In this document: piece after piece, positions 48,178-57,775 of the stretch
How positions within the stretch are numbered: the stretch's first letter is position 1
How the letters are laid out: every line of letters starts with the position of its first letter
NCBI RefSeq assembly: GCF_003584125.1
Contig: NZ_QXFL01000001.1
Coordinates: forward strand, 372,001 to 436,000
From: Aurantiacibacter zhengii
GTDB taxonomy: Bacteria; Pseudomonadota; Alphaproteobacteria; Sphingomonadales; Sphingomonadaceae
DNA length: 64,000 nt
Direction: 5' to 3'
Made by a program: the position numbers and the translations under genes
The notes under the pieces: model-generated
Told to the model about the DNA's origin: nothing
The model's database searches: none
What the model saw: the letters and a program-made list of their open reading frames with translations, nothing else

Positions 48178-48401
48178 TGGCCCGTCCGTTCTACCGTCGT
48201 CGCAAGTCCTGCCCGTTCGCGGCCAAGGACGCCCCCGCAATCGATTACAAGGACGTGCGCCTGCTGCAGGGTTTCATGTCCGAGCGTGGCAAGATCGTGC
48301 CCAGCCGCATCACCGCCGTTTCTGCCAAGAAGCAGCGTGAGCTGGCCAAGGCCATCAAGCGCGCCCGTCACCTGGGCCTGCTGCCCTACATCGTTAAGTA
48401 A
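48177..48401 (+). CDS. rpsR: 30S ribosomal protein S18
   Basis: S18 is a small rRNA-binding protein of the 30S platform. The 74-residue sequence has the hallmark [19 protein letters not shown], with [19 protein letters not shown] and the C-terminal [11 protein letters not shown]. It starts in a TGATG overlap with rpsF and is followed 14 bases later by rplI. Confidence 0.98.
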   Translation: MARPFYRRRKSCPFAAKDAPAIDYKDVRLLQGFMSERGKIVPSRITAVSAKKQRELAKAIKRARHLGLLPYIVK

Positions 48402-48415
48402 GAGGAGCATACATC

Positions 48416-49066
48416 ATGGATATCATCCTCCTCGAACGCATCGGCAATCTCGGCCAGATCGGTGACATCGTCTCCGTGAAGGACGGCTATGCCCGCAACT
48501 TCCTGCTGCCGCAGAAGAAGGCCCTTCGCGCCAACGATGCGAACAAGAAGGTCTTCGAAGCCAACCGGGAACGCCTGGAAGCCGAGAACGCCGAAAAGCG
48601 TACCGAAGCCGAAAAGCAGGGCGAAAAGGTCGAAGGCACCGAGATCGTCCTGATCCGCGCCGCGTCCAACGCTGGCCAGCTCTATGGCTCCGTCAACGTG
48701 CGTGACGTTGCTGCCGGTCTCGTGGCCAAGGGTCACGACATCGACAAGAAGCAGGTCATCATGGGCGCGCCGATCAAGACCATCGGCATGTTCGACGTGA
48801 CCATCGCGCTGCACGCCGAAGTCGAAGTGACGATCAAGGCGAACGTGGCCCGCTCCGAAGACGAAGCCGAACTGCAGAGCCAAGGCGTCGACATCCTCAA
48901 GCAGGCTGCCGAAGACGAAGCCAAGGCAATTGCCGGTGAAGGCTTCCAGGAAGAACTCGACCCCGACCGCGAACTGGGCGACCTGCCCAGCGCCGAAGAA
49001 GGTGCCGAAGTCCTCGCCGAAGACGCGCAGGCTGAAGAAGCCGAAGAAGGCGACGAGAACGCCTGA
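48416..49066 (+). CDS. rplI: 50S ribosomal protein L9 with long acidic tail
   Basis: L9 binds 23S rRNA and projects from the large subunit. The first 150 or so residues are canonical: MDIILLERIGNLGQIGDIVSV, DGYARNFLLPQKKALRANDANK, and the C-domain through MGAPIKTIGMFDVTIALHAEVEVTI. About 60 further residues are very acidic (EEGAEVLAEDAQAEEAEEGDE), bringing the length to 216 against about 150 in most bacteria. The start follows GAGGAG. A strong terminator follows 24 bases after the stop. Confidence 0.97.
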   Translation: MDIILLERIGNLGQIGDIVSVKDGYARNFLLPQKKALRANDANKKVFEANRERLEAENAEKRTEAEKQGEKVEGTEIVLIRAASNAGQLYGSVNVRDVAAGLVAKGHDIDKKQVIMGAPIKTIGMFDVTIALHAEVEVTIKANVARSEDEAELQSQGVDILKQAAEDEAKAIAGEGFQEELDPDRELGDLPSAEEGAEVLAEDAQAEEAEEGDENA

Positions 49067-49090
49067 GGCCTTCCGGTCTGACAGAACAAG

Positions 49091-49125
49091 GGGCGCTGCC
49101 AGCGATGGCGGCGCCCTTTTTCTTT
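49091..49125 (+). terminator. Rho-independent terminator after rplI
   Basis: GGGCGCTGCCA and TGGCGGCGCCC pair with a GCGA tetraloop and one T-G mismatch, followed by TTTTTCTTT. It ends the rpsF operon and sits against the stop of the converging reductase gene. Confidence 0.88.
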
Positions 49126-49126
49126 G

Positions 49127-50104
49127 TCAGCAGTCTCCGCGTTCCAGGATCAGTCTCCGATAGTGCTCTTCCAGGGTGTCCTCGCCGAATTCGGGCGTGG
49201 CCTCGGCGTCGTACTCACCCGTTGCCGGATTTAGCACCAGCATCGATTCGGTCGCGTAGTAGCGGCCTATCCGGGCATACTCCGCCTTCTCCGATGCGCG
49301 TTTCGAGAACCGCGCAGCGCTATCGAGCAGCGCGATAATGCGATCCATCGACGCGACGGAAACGTGACGGAAACGCGCCTCCTTCCCGGCCAGGCGGAAC
49401 AGCATCTCACCTTGTTCACGCGGCGTGATCGCCGGTCCCGGTCCTCCGATAGGCAGGATACGATCACGCTTGCCGGGGTCGGACAGGGCCGAAACGATGT
49501 AGCGGGCAAGGTCGGCGTCGCTGATGGGCTTGCAGCGGGTCAGCTCCCCGTCGCCGAACAGCATGAACGGCTTGCCGCGCATGACCCTGTCGACCTGCCC
49601 CGAAAGCGACTTGAAGAAGGCCGTGGGGCGGATGATCGTCCAGGTCACGCCCGACGCCTGCAATTCCTTCTCGAACGCCAGCTTGGCGTGCTGGAACGCC
49701 AGCCTGGGCTTCTGCACGCATATGGCGGAGAGCAGGACCATGTGCGGCACGACGTTCGCCATTGCCGTTTTCAGAATGTCGAAATTGGCCTGGTAATCGA
49801 TCGCCTTCGCATCCGCTGGCACGCCGCTGCGCGAGGCGAGGCAGGAAATCACCGCGTCGAAAGGCTCCCCGGCAAAGGCATCGCGCATGATGGAGGCGGG
49901 ATCGGTGACTTCGCCGAAACGGCACGCCACCCCCGCCTGCACCAATTCGCCCGTTTCCGCGTCAGCGGCCCGTTCATGGCGCAGGAAAGAGGTGACGACG
50001 TGCCCATCGGCAAGCAGCGCGCGGGCAACGGCGCGACCTATCGTGCCGCTCGCCCCGAACAGCAGGACGCGCTTGCCCTCGCTTGCCGTCAATCCTGCCG
50101 TCAA
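49127..50104 (-). CDS. BciA-type divinyl chlorophyllide 8-vinyl-reductase homologue
   Basis: This 325-residue NAD(P)H-binding protein matches the divinyl chlorophyllide a 8-vinyl-reductase family, which finishes the side chain of bacteriochlorophyll. The cofactor motif VLLFGASGTIGRAVARALL is near residue 13, and AICVQKPRLAFQHAKLAFE is a family hallmark. Others are RPTAFFKSLSGQVDRVMRGKPF, CKPISDADLARYI and ILPIGGPGPAITPREQGEML. The ending FGEDTLEEHYRR is also typical. Paralogues in non-phototrophs exist, so function depends on whether other bch genes are present; none are in this window. The stop codon of the rplI operon terminator region is adjacent, and the start overlaps the propeller gene (ATGA). 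Confidence 0.85.
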   Translation of the reverse strand: MTAGLTASEGKRVLLFGASGTIGRAVARALLADGHVVTSFLRHERAADAETGELVQAGVACRFGEVTDPASIMRDAFAGEPFDAVISCLASRSGVPADAKAIDYQANFDILKTAMANVVPHMVLLSAICVQKPRLAFQHAKLAFEKELQASGVTWTIIRPTAFFKSLSGQVDRVMRGKPFMLFGDGELTRCKPISDADLARYIVSALSDPGKRDRILPIGGPGPAITPREQGEMLFRLAGKEARFRHVSVASMDRIIALLDSAARFSKRASEKAEYARIGRYYATESMLVLNPATGEYDAEATPEFGEDTLEEHYRRLILERGDC

Positions 50105-51114
50105 TCCAGCACCGCCAGCCCGTCTCCGCCCGGTCCGGTGGGCAGGCGGCGCAGCACTTCGCCGCTGGCGAAGTCGATTTCCGCAATCGTGTCCGTCGCG
50201 GTTTCGGCCGCGTAGAGGCGTCCCCCGTCCTCACTGAACACCAGCGTCACCTGCACTGCGTCGCTGCTGCCAGAGACGGGAATGGTACGCACGACTTCGT
50301 TCGTGGCCGTGTCGATCACGGTAAGATCACCGCTGCCGAAGTTGCTGCTGACGACGAAATCGCCTGACGGGTGCATGGCAAGGCGAATGGGTACCTCGCC
50401 AGTCGGCACTTCGGCTTTCACCTCCAGCGTCGTCGGATCGAGACGATAAGCCATATTGTCCTCGTTGGAGGAGACCCACAGGCTGCTGGCATCCGGCGCA
50501 AGGGCAATCGCCTCTATCGCATTGCCGATGCGGGCGCGGGCCAGTTCGCGGATCGCGCCGGGCGTTATATCCCACAGAACGACTTCGCCTGACGGTATCA
50601 AAGTGCCCCAGGCCCGGTTGGCCGCGACGTCCACGACAAGCAGGTGCGGGCCGTATTCACCGCTGTCATGCTCGAACGTGCCCATCAACCGCCCGCCGAC
50701 ATCGAGCAGTTGCACGATGGAGCCGCGCCCCTCCGCCCCTGCCAGCACGCGGTCATTCGCCAGCCACAGGGCGACATGCGCACGGGCCCCTTCGCCAAGG
50801 TCGAGGACTTCGACGGGCGCAAGGTCCGCCGTGGAGTAGACTTCTGCCGAATGGCCCGAATAGCAGGCGACGACCAATCGCTCCCCGTCGGGCGAAATCG
50901 AAAGCTCGTGCGGGTTCTCGCAGGTGTCCACCCGCTGCAGCTCCTCGCCATTGGCAAGGTCGATGCGCGAGACGCTGGCCCCGCGCTTGTTGGCAACGAA
51001 CAGTGTGCCCTGGCTGCTGTACTCGAACATCACCGGGCCGGGAATCTCGGCATCGGACGTGGCACTGCACCCCGATGACAGCAGCAGGGCTGCGGCAACT
51101 GTCGCGGTTCTCAT
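50101..51114 (-). CDS. YncE-like beta-propeller lipoprotein
   Basis: This 337-residue exported protein has a signal peptide ending LLLSSGC (predicted lipoprotein, Cys16) followed by a seven-bladed propeller repeat pattern. Repeats such as LFVANKRGASVSRIDLANGEEL, LSISPDGERLVVACYSG, LAMHPSGDFVVSSNF and VTLVFSEDGGRLYAAE recur at about 40-residue spacing. Such proteins often bind ligands or partners in the periplasm; its role is unknown. Its stop overlaps the start of the BciA-like gene by 4 bases, so the two share a transcript. Confidence 0.82.
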   Translation of the reverse strand: MRTATVAAALLLSSGCSATSDAEIPGPVMFEYSSQGTLFVANKRGASVSRIDLANGEELQRVDTCENPHELSISPDGERLVVACYSGHSAEVYSTADLAPVEVLDLGEGARAHVALWLANDRVLAGAEGRGSIVQLLDVGGRLMGTFEHDSGEYGPHLLVVDVAANRAWGTLIPSGEVVLWDITPGAIRELARARIGNAIEAIALAPDASSLWVSSNEDNMAYRLDPTTLEVKAEVPTGEVPIRLAMHPSGDFVVSSNFGSGDLTVIDTATNEVVRTIPVSGSSDAVQVTLVFSEDGGRLYAAETATDTIAEIDFASGEVLRRLPTGPGGDGLAVLD

Positions 51115-51210
51115 CGCGTTCTCTCCAAAGGCAAGGCAATCAGCCTAGCGCGCGACGCGAGAATTACCAGTTTGCGAGATCGGGTTTGCGAGCCCGGCTT
51201 GGAGGGGGGC

Positions 51211-51975
51211 TCAGGAAAGGAATTCCAAAATGGCGCGGCCCATGTCCTTCTTGGTGACCGAACCCATGTGGTTGCCGGGCACGACGGCCAGCGTCGCATC
51301 GGGCAGCGCATCGCGCAGTTTCTCGGGAGAGCCGTTGTCACGGTCATCATCGCCGATCAGCACCAGCGTGGGCATGGTGATCTTCGCCAGGTCGTCCATC
51401 GCGATATCTTCCACGCCCTGCGTCAGCAGCAGGCGGGCGGCGACGGGGTCGATGCCCTGCCCTTTCATAAAGCTCTTGGCCATGAAAGCAGGATCGCCGC
51501 GCTCGATGCTATCGAACCGGTCGATCATGTCGACGAAGAAGGCGCTGCGTTCCTGCCAGTTCGACAGTCCCTCTATGCCCATGCCGCCCAGCACTAGCCG
51601 GCGCGGCGAAAGCCCTGCGATTACTGCGCTGGCAGCCGTGCGAGCGCCCAGCGAGAAGCCGACGAGGTCGTAGTCGTCCAGTCCCAGCACCTCCACGATC
51701 TGCAACGCATCGCGCACCAGCACGCCGGGCGAATACAGCGCGGGGTCAGTCGGGCCTTCGCTGTCGCCGTGCACCCGCCAGTCGGGCATGATGCATTCGA
51801 AACCATGCTCCGCCAACAGGGCGGCGTGGCCGAATTTCACCCAGTTCATCTGAGCGCTGGAAAACAGGCCGTGCAGCATCAGCACGGTGCGGTTCCCTCC
51901 GGCGGCAGGCCCCATGCGTTTGAGCGCAATCCTCGTGCCATCGGCGGCGGTCATGATATCGGTCGTCACATTCAT
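51211..51975 (-). CDS. Alpha/beta hydrolase
   Basis: This 254-residue cytoplasmic hydrolase has the alpha/beta fold: the oxyanion region MLHGLFSSAQMNW near residue 33, the nucleophile elbow GFSLGARTAAS near residue 106, an acid in IGDDDRDNG and the histidine in VPGNHMGSV. Substrate unknown; esterase or small-lactone hydrolase are possible. It is alone, with 96 bases downstream and 102 bases upstream to the divergent efflux genes. Confidence 0.85.
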   Translation of the reverse strand: MNVTTDIMTAADGTRIALKRMGPAAGGNRTVLMLHGLFSSAQMNWVKFGHAALLAEHGFECIMPDWRVHGDSEGPTDPALYSPGVLVRDALQIVEVLGLDDYDLVGFSLGARTAASAVIAGLSPRRLVLGGMGIEGLSNWQERSAFFVDMIDRFDSIERGDPAFMAKSFMKGQGIDPVAARLLLTQGVEDIAMDDLAKITMPTLVLIGDDDRDNGSPEKLRDALPDATLAVVPGNHMGSVTKKDMGRAILEFLS

Positions 51976-52077
51976 ATGGCTCGCCTGACAGGGGCCGCGC
52001 CTTTGCGCAAGACCCGCAAAACCCGTTGCGATACAAAACGCATCGACCTATGTGACGCGTCGAACCCACGTGAGTGA

Positions 52078-53163
52078 ATGCCGATGGCGCAAGCCGATCC
52101 CTCTATTTCCGACCCGAACGACCAAGAAATTCCCGTGCAAGACCAGGGCAAGACCCCTCGGCGTCGCCGCTGGGGGCGTGTGCTGCTCATGGCCATCGTG
52201 CCTATTGCACTGGTGGCGGGCGGCATCTTCTACTGGCTGAGCCTGCAGGGAAAGGTATCGACCGACAATGCCTATGTGAAGCAGGACATGGTCGCTATCA
52301 GTGCGGAAGTGGGCGGACGCATCGTGGACGTGATGGTGGCAGAGGGTGATCGTGTCGAGCCCGGGGAACTGCTGTTCCGTCTCGATCCGGAACCCTACCG
52401 CCTGCAACTGTCCGAAGCCGACGCCGCGATCGCGGGTGCTCAGGCCAATGTCACTTCCCTGGAAAACGACAGTGCCCTGACGGGTGTCGATATCGCCGCC
52501 GCGCGAGAGGATATCGCATTCGCACGCAGCAAGCTGGAACGGCAGCAGGCGCTGTGGGACCGCGGTTTCACCACGCGCGCCGATTACGATGCTGCCCAGC
52601 ACGCGGTCGCGCAGGCCGAGGAACAACTGCACCAGGCGCAGGCGCGGCAGGCGGAAGCGAGGGCACGATTGGCCCATGGCTCTGCGTTGCCGGGCCAGAA
52701 TCCGCAGGTCGCAGCCGCAGAGGTGCGCCGCGAGAATGCCCGGTTGAACCTGCGCCGCACGGAAGTGCACGCTCCATCCGCCGGTCGCGTGGCCCAGGCG
52801 GAGCGTTTGCAGATGGGGGGCCAGGTCCTGCCCAACCTGCCGGTGCTGACGCTGGTGCAGGTTGACAGCACATATGTGGAGGCGAACTTCAAGGAAACCG
52901 AGCTTGCGGAAATGCGCCCCGGCCAGCGGGCGGAGGTGCGTTTCGATGCCTACCCCGACATGGTCGTGCGCGGTCACGTGGCTTTCATCGGCGCGGGTAC
53001 CGGTTCCGAATTCTCGATCCTGCCGGCGCAAAATGCCACCGGCAACTGGGTAAAGGTGACGCAGCGCGTGCCGGTGCGCATCGCGCTTGACGAAGAGGCG
53101 CCGCGCGATCTCATCGCAGGGCTTTCCACGGAAGTCACCGTCTTCACAGACGAAGGCAAGTAA
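52078..53163 (+). CDS. HlyD/EmrA family efflux adaptor
   Basis: This 361-residue membrane-fusion protein links an inner-membrane transporter to an outer-membrane channel. One N-terminal membrane segment (residues 33-54) is followed by the lipoyl-like half-motif VSTDNAYVKQDMVAISAEVGG. A long helical hairpin (residues 110-215) follows, and then the second half-motif with HAPSAGRVAQAERLQMGGQV. It is typical of EmrA. The DHA2 transporter gene begins 4 bases after its stop. An ATG two codons later is an alternative start. Confidence 0.92.
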   Translation: MPMAQADPSISDPNDQEIPVQDQGKTPRRRRWGRVLLMAIVPIALVAGGIFYWLSLQGKVSTDNAYVKQDMVAISAEVGGRIVDVMVAEGDRVEPGELLFRLDPEPYRLQLSEADAAIAGAQANVTSLENDSALTGVDIAAAREDIAFARSKLERQQALWDRGFTTRADYDAAQHAVAQAEEQLHQAQARQAEARARLAHGSALPGQNPQVAAAEVRRENARLNLRRTEVHAPSAGRVAQAERLQMGGQVLPNLPVLTLVQVDSTYVEANFKETELAEMRPGQRAEVRFDAYPDMVVRGHVAFIGAGTGSEFSILPAQNATGNWVKVTQRVPVRIALDEEAPRDLIAGLSTEVTVFTDEGK

Positions 53164-53167
53164 GCCG

Positions 53168-54742
53168 GTGGCAAGCGCAGCGGGCCAGGAACCGGACGCC
53201 GCCAGCGCCGGGCGCTCCGCCTCCGCTGCGACGCCGGCCGAGGACGTGGCCCAGCTGCCGGTCCGCAATCACGCCCTGCTGATCATCGGGGTCATGACTG
53301 CATCGCTGATGCAGGTCCTTGACGTTACCATCGCCAATGTCGCCATCCCGCACATGCAGGCCACGCTGGGCGCGACGCCCGATACCATCAGCTGGGTGTT
53401 GACGAGTTACATTATCGCCAGTGCCGTGGCGATGCCGATCACCGGCTGGCTGGCAGACCAGATCGGTTCACGGCGCCTGTTCGTGCTCTCGGTGTCGCTG
53501 TTCGTAATTGCTTCGATCCTTTGCGGACTGGCGCAGAATCTCACCGAAATGGTCCTGTTCCGTGCGCTGCAGGGCGTTGGCGGCGCCTTCATCGCTCCGC
53601 TCAGCCAGAGCAACCTGCTCGACACGACCCGGCCCAGCCGCCAGCCTCAGATCATCGCGCTGTGGGGCATGGGAGTGATCATCGGCCCGATCATCGGCCC
53701 GGTGCTGGGCGGCTACCTTACCGAAATGCTGGACTGGCGCTGGGTCTTCTTCGTCAACGTACCCATCGGCATCGTGTGCCTGGCGATCCTTCTGGTCGAA
53801 CTGCCCTCCCGCCCGTTGCGGCATCGCCGCTTCGATCTGTTCGGGTTCGCGATGATCGGGCTGGCACTGGCCGCGCTGCAACTGCTGCTGGATCGCGGGA
53901 ACATGCTCGACTGGTTCAGCGCGGTGGAGACCTGGATCTATGCCGTGATTTTCGGCAGCTGCGTGTGGATCGCGGCGATTCATTTCACCACCGCGCGCAA
54001 CCCGCTGTTCGACCGGCACCTGTTTGCCGATATCAATTTCGTTGTATCGGTGATCTTCCTGTTAATCGTGGGTGCAACCATGTTCGCCACGCTCGCGCTG
54101 CTGCCGCCGATGCTGCAAAGCCTGTTCTCGTACGACGTCATCGATACCGGGCTTGTGCTGATGCCGCGCGGGGTCGGTGTGCTGGTGACGATGCAACTTT
54201 CCGCACAGTTGCTGCGGCGGGGCGTCGATGGAAGATGGCTCGTCGCCCTGGGGTTCCTGACCGCCGCTTGGTCACTTTACCTGATGGCCGGATGGTCGCT
54301 CGACGTGGATCGCTTTCACTTCATCTACACGGGCTTCCTGCAAGGCCTGGGTATCGGGTTTGTCTTCATCCCGCTCAACTCCATCGCGTTCCAGACGCTG
54401 GAGCCGCACCTTCGCACGGACGGGGCCAGCCTGCTGAACCTTTCGCGCTCTGTCGGATCATCGCTGGGCATTTCGGCGGTCATCACGCTGGCGAGCAACA
54501 ACACCCAGCGCCACCACGCGGAACTGGCCGAGCATATCACGCCGGAAATGGGCCACCTCGTCGATCCGTCCTCGCTCGATCGCTATCAGCAATATGGTGA
54601 TGCTGCTCTTGCGGTGGTCAATGGAGAGGTGACCCGGCAAGCGGCCATGATGGCCTATCTCGACGATTTCCGGATAATGGCGCTGCTGTGCCTGGCCAGC
54701 GTGCCGCTCGTGCTGCTGCTCAGAAAACCGCGCGGCACCTAA
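53168..54742 (+). CDS. DHA2 (EmrB/QacA) family MFS multidrug transporter
   Basis: This 524-residue transporter of the 14-helix DHA2 family would export drugs or other hydrophobic compounds with the EmrA-like adaptor. Motifs are LDVTIANVAIPHM near residue 50 in helix 1, WVLTSYIIASAVAMPITGWLADQ with the DHA2 loop LADQIGSRR, and motif C VIIGPIIGPVLGGYL in helix 5. It starts with a GTG after the adaptor. A TolC-type partner is not in the window. Its last base pairs overlap the converging lipoprotein stop. Confidence 0.93.
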   Translation: MASAAGQEPDAASAGRSASAATPAEDVAQLPVRNHALLIIGVMTASLMQVLDVTIANVAIPHMQATLGATPDTISWVLTSYIIASAVAMPITGWLADQIGSRRLFVLSVSLFVIASILCGLAQNLTEMVLFRALQGVGGAFIAPLSQSNLLDTTRPSRQPQIIALWGMGVIIGPIIGPVLGGYLTEMLDWRWVFFVNVPIGIVCLAILLVELPSRPLRHRRFDLFGFAMIGLALAALQLLLDRGNMLDWFSAVETWIYAVIFGSCVWIAAIHFTTARNPLFDRHLFADINFVVSVIFLLIVGATMFATLALLPPMLQSLFSYDVIDTGLVLMPRGVGVLVTMQLSAQLLRRGVDGRWLVALGFLTAAWSLYLMAGWSLDVDRFHFIYTGFLQGLGIGFVFIPLNSIAFQTLEPHLRTDGASLLNLSRSVGSSLGISAVITLASNNTQRHHAELAEHITPEMGHLVDPSSLDRYQQYGDAALAVVNGEVTRQAAMMAYLDDFRIMALLCLASVPLVLLLRKPRGT

Positions 54743-55305
54743 CGCGCGATGCAGTTCTCGCCCGCCCACAGCGCGCGGACGGTGGCATCGTCACCCTCGC
54801 CGCTGAACAGGCCCGCGATATCCGGCCCCTCGCCCGCACCGATCACGAATTCCTCGCCCAAGGTGCTCTCTTCGACCATCGAAATGTTCGCGTCTGCCAG
54901 CATTTCGCCGCGCGTGGTTTCCGGCACATAGGGGCTTTCCGCGTAATAACCCACGAACTGGCCGTCGCGGAAGGTTAGGTTCAGCCCTTCGTAGCGAGTG
55001 AAGGTAAGGCCGCAGTCGTCAGGCTCGGCGCTTTCGTCGATCGCCCGGCCCACGACGTTGCCCAGCGTCGCCTCTGTCGGCGCGCGGGCTGATCCGAACG
55101 GCACGGCCAGTTCCTCGAACCCGGACTGTGCGGGGATCACGATGCCGGTGCCCTGCAGGTCCAGCATGGCATTCGCCATGGCTTCCGCCAGTTCTGCATC
55201 CTCGGCAGTGGTGCCCTGCCCGTCTTCCCCCGGCGCATCTCCGCCGCAGGCAGCGAGCATGAAAGGCAGGGCTATCAGGGCAATGGACAGGCGACCTTGG
55301 GGCAT
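54739..55305 (-). CDS. Predicted lipoprotein of unknown function
   Basis: This 188-residue protein has a lipoprotein signal ending MLAAC (Cys20), a Gly/Asp-rich linker (GGDAPGEDGQGTTAEDAE) and an acidic mature domain with two cysteines (DDCGLTF and AGENCIA). I do not recognise it. The stop overlaps the MFS stop on the opposite strand (CTAA), a tight tail-to-tail arrangement. It is 5 bases after asd and may be co-transcribed with it. Confidence 0.65.
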   Translation of the reverse strand: MPQGRLSIALIALPFMLAACGGDAPGEDGQGTTAEDAELAEAMANAMLDLQGTGIVIPAQSGFEELAVPFGSARAPTEATLGNVVGRAIDESAEPDDCGLTFTRYEGLNLTFRDGQFVGYYAESPYVPETTRGEMLADANISMVEESTLGEEFVIGAGEGPDIAGLFSGEGDDATVRALWAGENCIAR

Positions 55306-55310
55306 CGGAA

Positions 55311-56336
55311 TTATCCCTTCTTCAGGTGCCGACGACCGAGAAGCTCGGCGATCTGCACGGCGTTCAATGCCGCACCCTTACGCAAATTGTCGCTGACGCA
55401 CCACAGGATCAGGCCGTTGTCGACAGTCGAATCCTCGCGCACGCGGCTGATGTAGGTGGCGCTGTCGCCGGCAGCTTCCACCGGGGTCACGTATCCACCG
55501 TCCTCGCGCTTGTCGACCAGCATGATGCCCGGCGCCTCGCGCAGGATATCCTGGGCTTCGGTGGCCGAAATCTCGTTCTCGAACTCGATGCTGACCGCTT
55601 CGGAGTGGCCCACGAAAACCGGAACGCGCACGCAGGTGGCGGCAATCTTCACCTTGGGGTCGAGAATCTTCTTGGTTTCGACCACCATCTTCCACTCCTC
55701 CTTGGTGGAACCGTCATCCATGAACACGTCGATGTGCGGGATGACGTTGAAGGCGATCTGCTTGGTGAACTTGCGCGGCTCCACCTGGTCGCCAACGAAG
55801 ATGGCGCGGCTCTGTTCGAACAGCTCGTCCATGCCCTGCTTGCCGGCGCCGGAAACCGACTGGTAGGTGGAGACGACCACGCGCTTTATCTTGGCGGCAT
55901 CGTGCAGCGGCTTCAGCGCCACCACCAGCTGCGCCGTGGAGCAGTTGGGGTTGGCGATGATGTTCTTCTTCTTGTAGCCGTCGATGGCGTCTGGGTTCAC
56001 TTCGGGCACGATCAGCGGCACGTCCGGGTCCATGCGGAACAGGCTGGAATTGTCGATCACCACGCAGCCCGCAGCCGCGGCCTTGGGCGCATATTCCTTG
56101 GTCGGTCCGCTGCCGCATGCGAACAGGGCGATGTCCCAGCCGGTGAAGTCGAAATGCTCGATATTCTTGCACTTCAGCATCTTGCCGGTGTCGCCCAGCT
56201 CAATCTCGCTGCCGGTAGAACGCGAGGAGGCGACAGCCGCCACCTCGTCCATCGGAAACTCGCGCTCGGCCAGAATGGCGAGCATCTCGCGCCCGACATT
56301 TCCCGTCGCTCCGACTACGGCAACCCGATAACCCAT
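55311..56336 (-). CDS. asd: Aspartate-semialdehyde dehydrogenase
   Basis: Asd reduces aspartyl phosphate to aspartate semialdehyde for lysine, threonine and diaminopimelate synthesis. The 341-residue enzyme has YRVAVVGATGNVGREML at the N-terminus, the catalytic cysteine in NPNCSTAQLV near residue 131, the QSVSGAGKQGM region, and the histidine in VGHSEAVSIEF. The family type is the bacterial one with a short insertion. It is followed by a lipoprotein gene and preceded by a permease gene. Confidence 0.97.
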   Translation of the reverse strand: MGYRVAVVGATGNVGREMLAILAEREFPMDEVAAVASSRSTGSEIELGDTGKMLKCKNIEHFDFTGWDIALFACGSGPTKEYAPKAAAAGCVVIDNSSLFRMDPDVPLIVPEVNPDAIDGYKKKNIIANPNCSTAQLVVALKPLHDAAKIKRVVVSTYQSVSGAGKQGMDELFEQSRAIFVGDQVEPRKFTKQIAFNVIPHIDVFMDDGSTKEEWKMVVETKKILDPKVKIAATCVRVPVFVGHSEAVSIEFENEISATEAQDILREAPGIMLVDKREDGGYVTPVEAAGDSATYISRVREDSTVDNGLILWCVSDNLRKGAALNAVQIAELLGRRHLKKG

Positions 56337-56438
56337 CTCATCTCACTCCAATAACAGTCGCGCGCTAGCTAGCGTTCCTTTTCGCGCATGCAACCGTAAT
56401 TGCGGTTTCAGCCGATACCGGCTTTCAGGCGCTGCTCG

Positions 56439-57629
56439 CTAAACCAGACCGAGGAGGTGTGCGGCGAGCACGAAGAACGCCGCAAACCCGCCAACCATGC
56501 CGGGCGCGGTAATCCACTTGCGCCCCACGCCCTCGCGCCAGGCCATCGCGTTCAGGGTGGCGAACACCAGCAGGAAGACGAGGCTGGCGCCGCTCACCAG
56601 CCCGTCCAGCCCGCCCACCAGCGCCAGCAGCAGGGCCAGCGCGGCGATCACGGTCACGGCGAGCGCGGGCGATCCCCCCGCATTGCGCTTGGCAAAGCGC
56701 TGCGGCAGATCGCCGTCCTCGGCCACTTCGCGCGCCAGCCGGGCGGAGGAGAACAATGTCGCGTTGATGGCGGATCCGGTGGAGAGCGCGGCCGCCAGCG
56801 TCACCAGCAGCAAGCCGGGCGTGCCCAGCGCCGCCTGCCCTGCATTGGCAAGCGCGATCTCGCCATCCTCGATCACCGCCTGTGTGCCAGTCAGCATCGG
56901 AACGGCCAGCGCCACCAGCACATATATCAGCGCGGCGCTGCCAATCGCCCATGGCATGATCCGCCCCATCAGGGCCTTGCGGTCCTCCATCTCGTCATAG
57001 TCGTAAGCGAGCAATTCGAAGCCTTCGTAAGCCATGAATACGCTAGCCGCCCCCACGATCACGCCCATCAGGCCGGGGGAGGTATCGATGGCAAGCTTTG
57101 CTTCGTCGAACTGTGACAGGCCGAACGCGGCAAGCCCCGCAAGGATCACCAGCTTGGCGACGACAATGGCGATTTCCACGCCTGCCGCCTGTCCTGCCCC
57201 GCGCAGGTTGAGCGCTGCCATTACTATGATCGCCAACGCAGCCATCGCCTGTGGCAACCACGCAGGTCCGCCAAGCGCGTTGCCCACGTAGGCGCCGAAG
57301 GTGTAGGCATAGACCGCGCAGGTGAGCACGTAGCCAAGCAACAGCACCCACGCCGACACTCTCGCCACCTTGCCTGCACCTGCATCGCGCAGGAAGCTGT
57401 AGATGCCGCCCGGCTCGTCCTTCTCCACCGTCAGCGCGGCAAGGCTGTGGCCGGTCGCATATGCCACCAGACCGCCCAGCACGAAACTGAGCGCGGCCCA
57501 CTTCCCGGCAGAGGAGATGACGACCCCCAGCGTCGAAAATATGCCGCCGCCCACCATGCCGCCAACGGCGATGGCCCAAACCGCGGCGAAGCCCAGCTTG
57601 CCTTCTTTCACATGCCCATTCCTGTTCAT
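56439..57629 (-). CDS. APC family amino-acid permease
   Basis: This 396-residue permease has about eleven membrane helices. The start GKLGFAAVWAIAVGGMVGGGIFST is the hallmark helix-1 unwound motif (GGGIF) of the amino-acid/polyamine/organocation superfamily. The middle helices contain YEGFELLAYDYDEM (helix 6 to 7 region) and INATLFSSARLAREVAEDGDLP, typical of AAT-type permeases. The substrate is not clear. It runs in the same direction as asd, 102 bases upstream of it. Confidence 0.88.
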   Translation of the reverse strand: MNRNGHVKEGKLGFAAVWAIAVGGMVGGGIFSTLGVVISSAGKWAALSFVLGGLVAYATGHSLAALTVEKDEPGGIYSFLRDAGAGKVARVSAWVLLLGYVLTCAVYAYTFGAYVGNALGGPAWLPQAMAALAIIVMAALNLRGAGQAAGVEIAIVVAKLVILAGLAAFGLSQFDEAKLAIDTSPGLMGVIVGAASVFMAYEGFELLAYDYDEMEDRKALMGRIMPWAIGSAALIYVLVALAVPMLTGTQAVIEDGEIALANAGQAALGTPGLLLVTLAAALSTGSAINATLFSSARLAREVAEDGDLPQRFAKRNAGGSPALAVTVIAALALLLALVGGLDGLVSGASLVFLLVFATLNAMAWREGVGRKWITAPGMVGGFAAFFVLAAHLLGLV

Positions 57630-57775
57630 CTTTTGGCAGGATAAAGCGCGTTTCGCTTTCGCCCGTCAAACTCCGCGCGCCGGTGCGCTGTGCTTAACTT
57701 CGGGATGTCGCCACACACGATAAAGGGCCGACGTTCACCTTCTGAGAAGCCGCCCCTTGTCGTTTAGCGATACAC

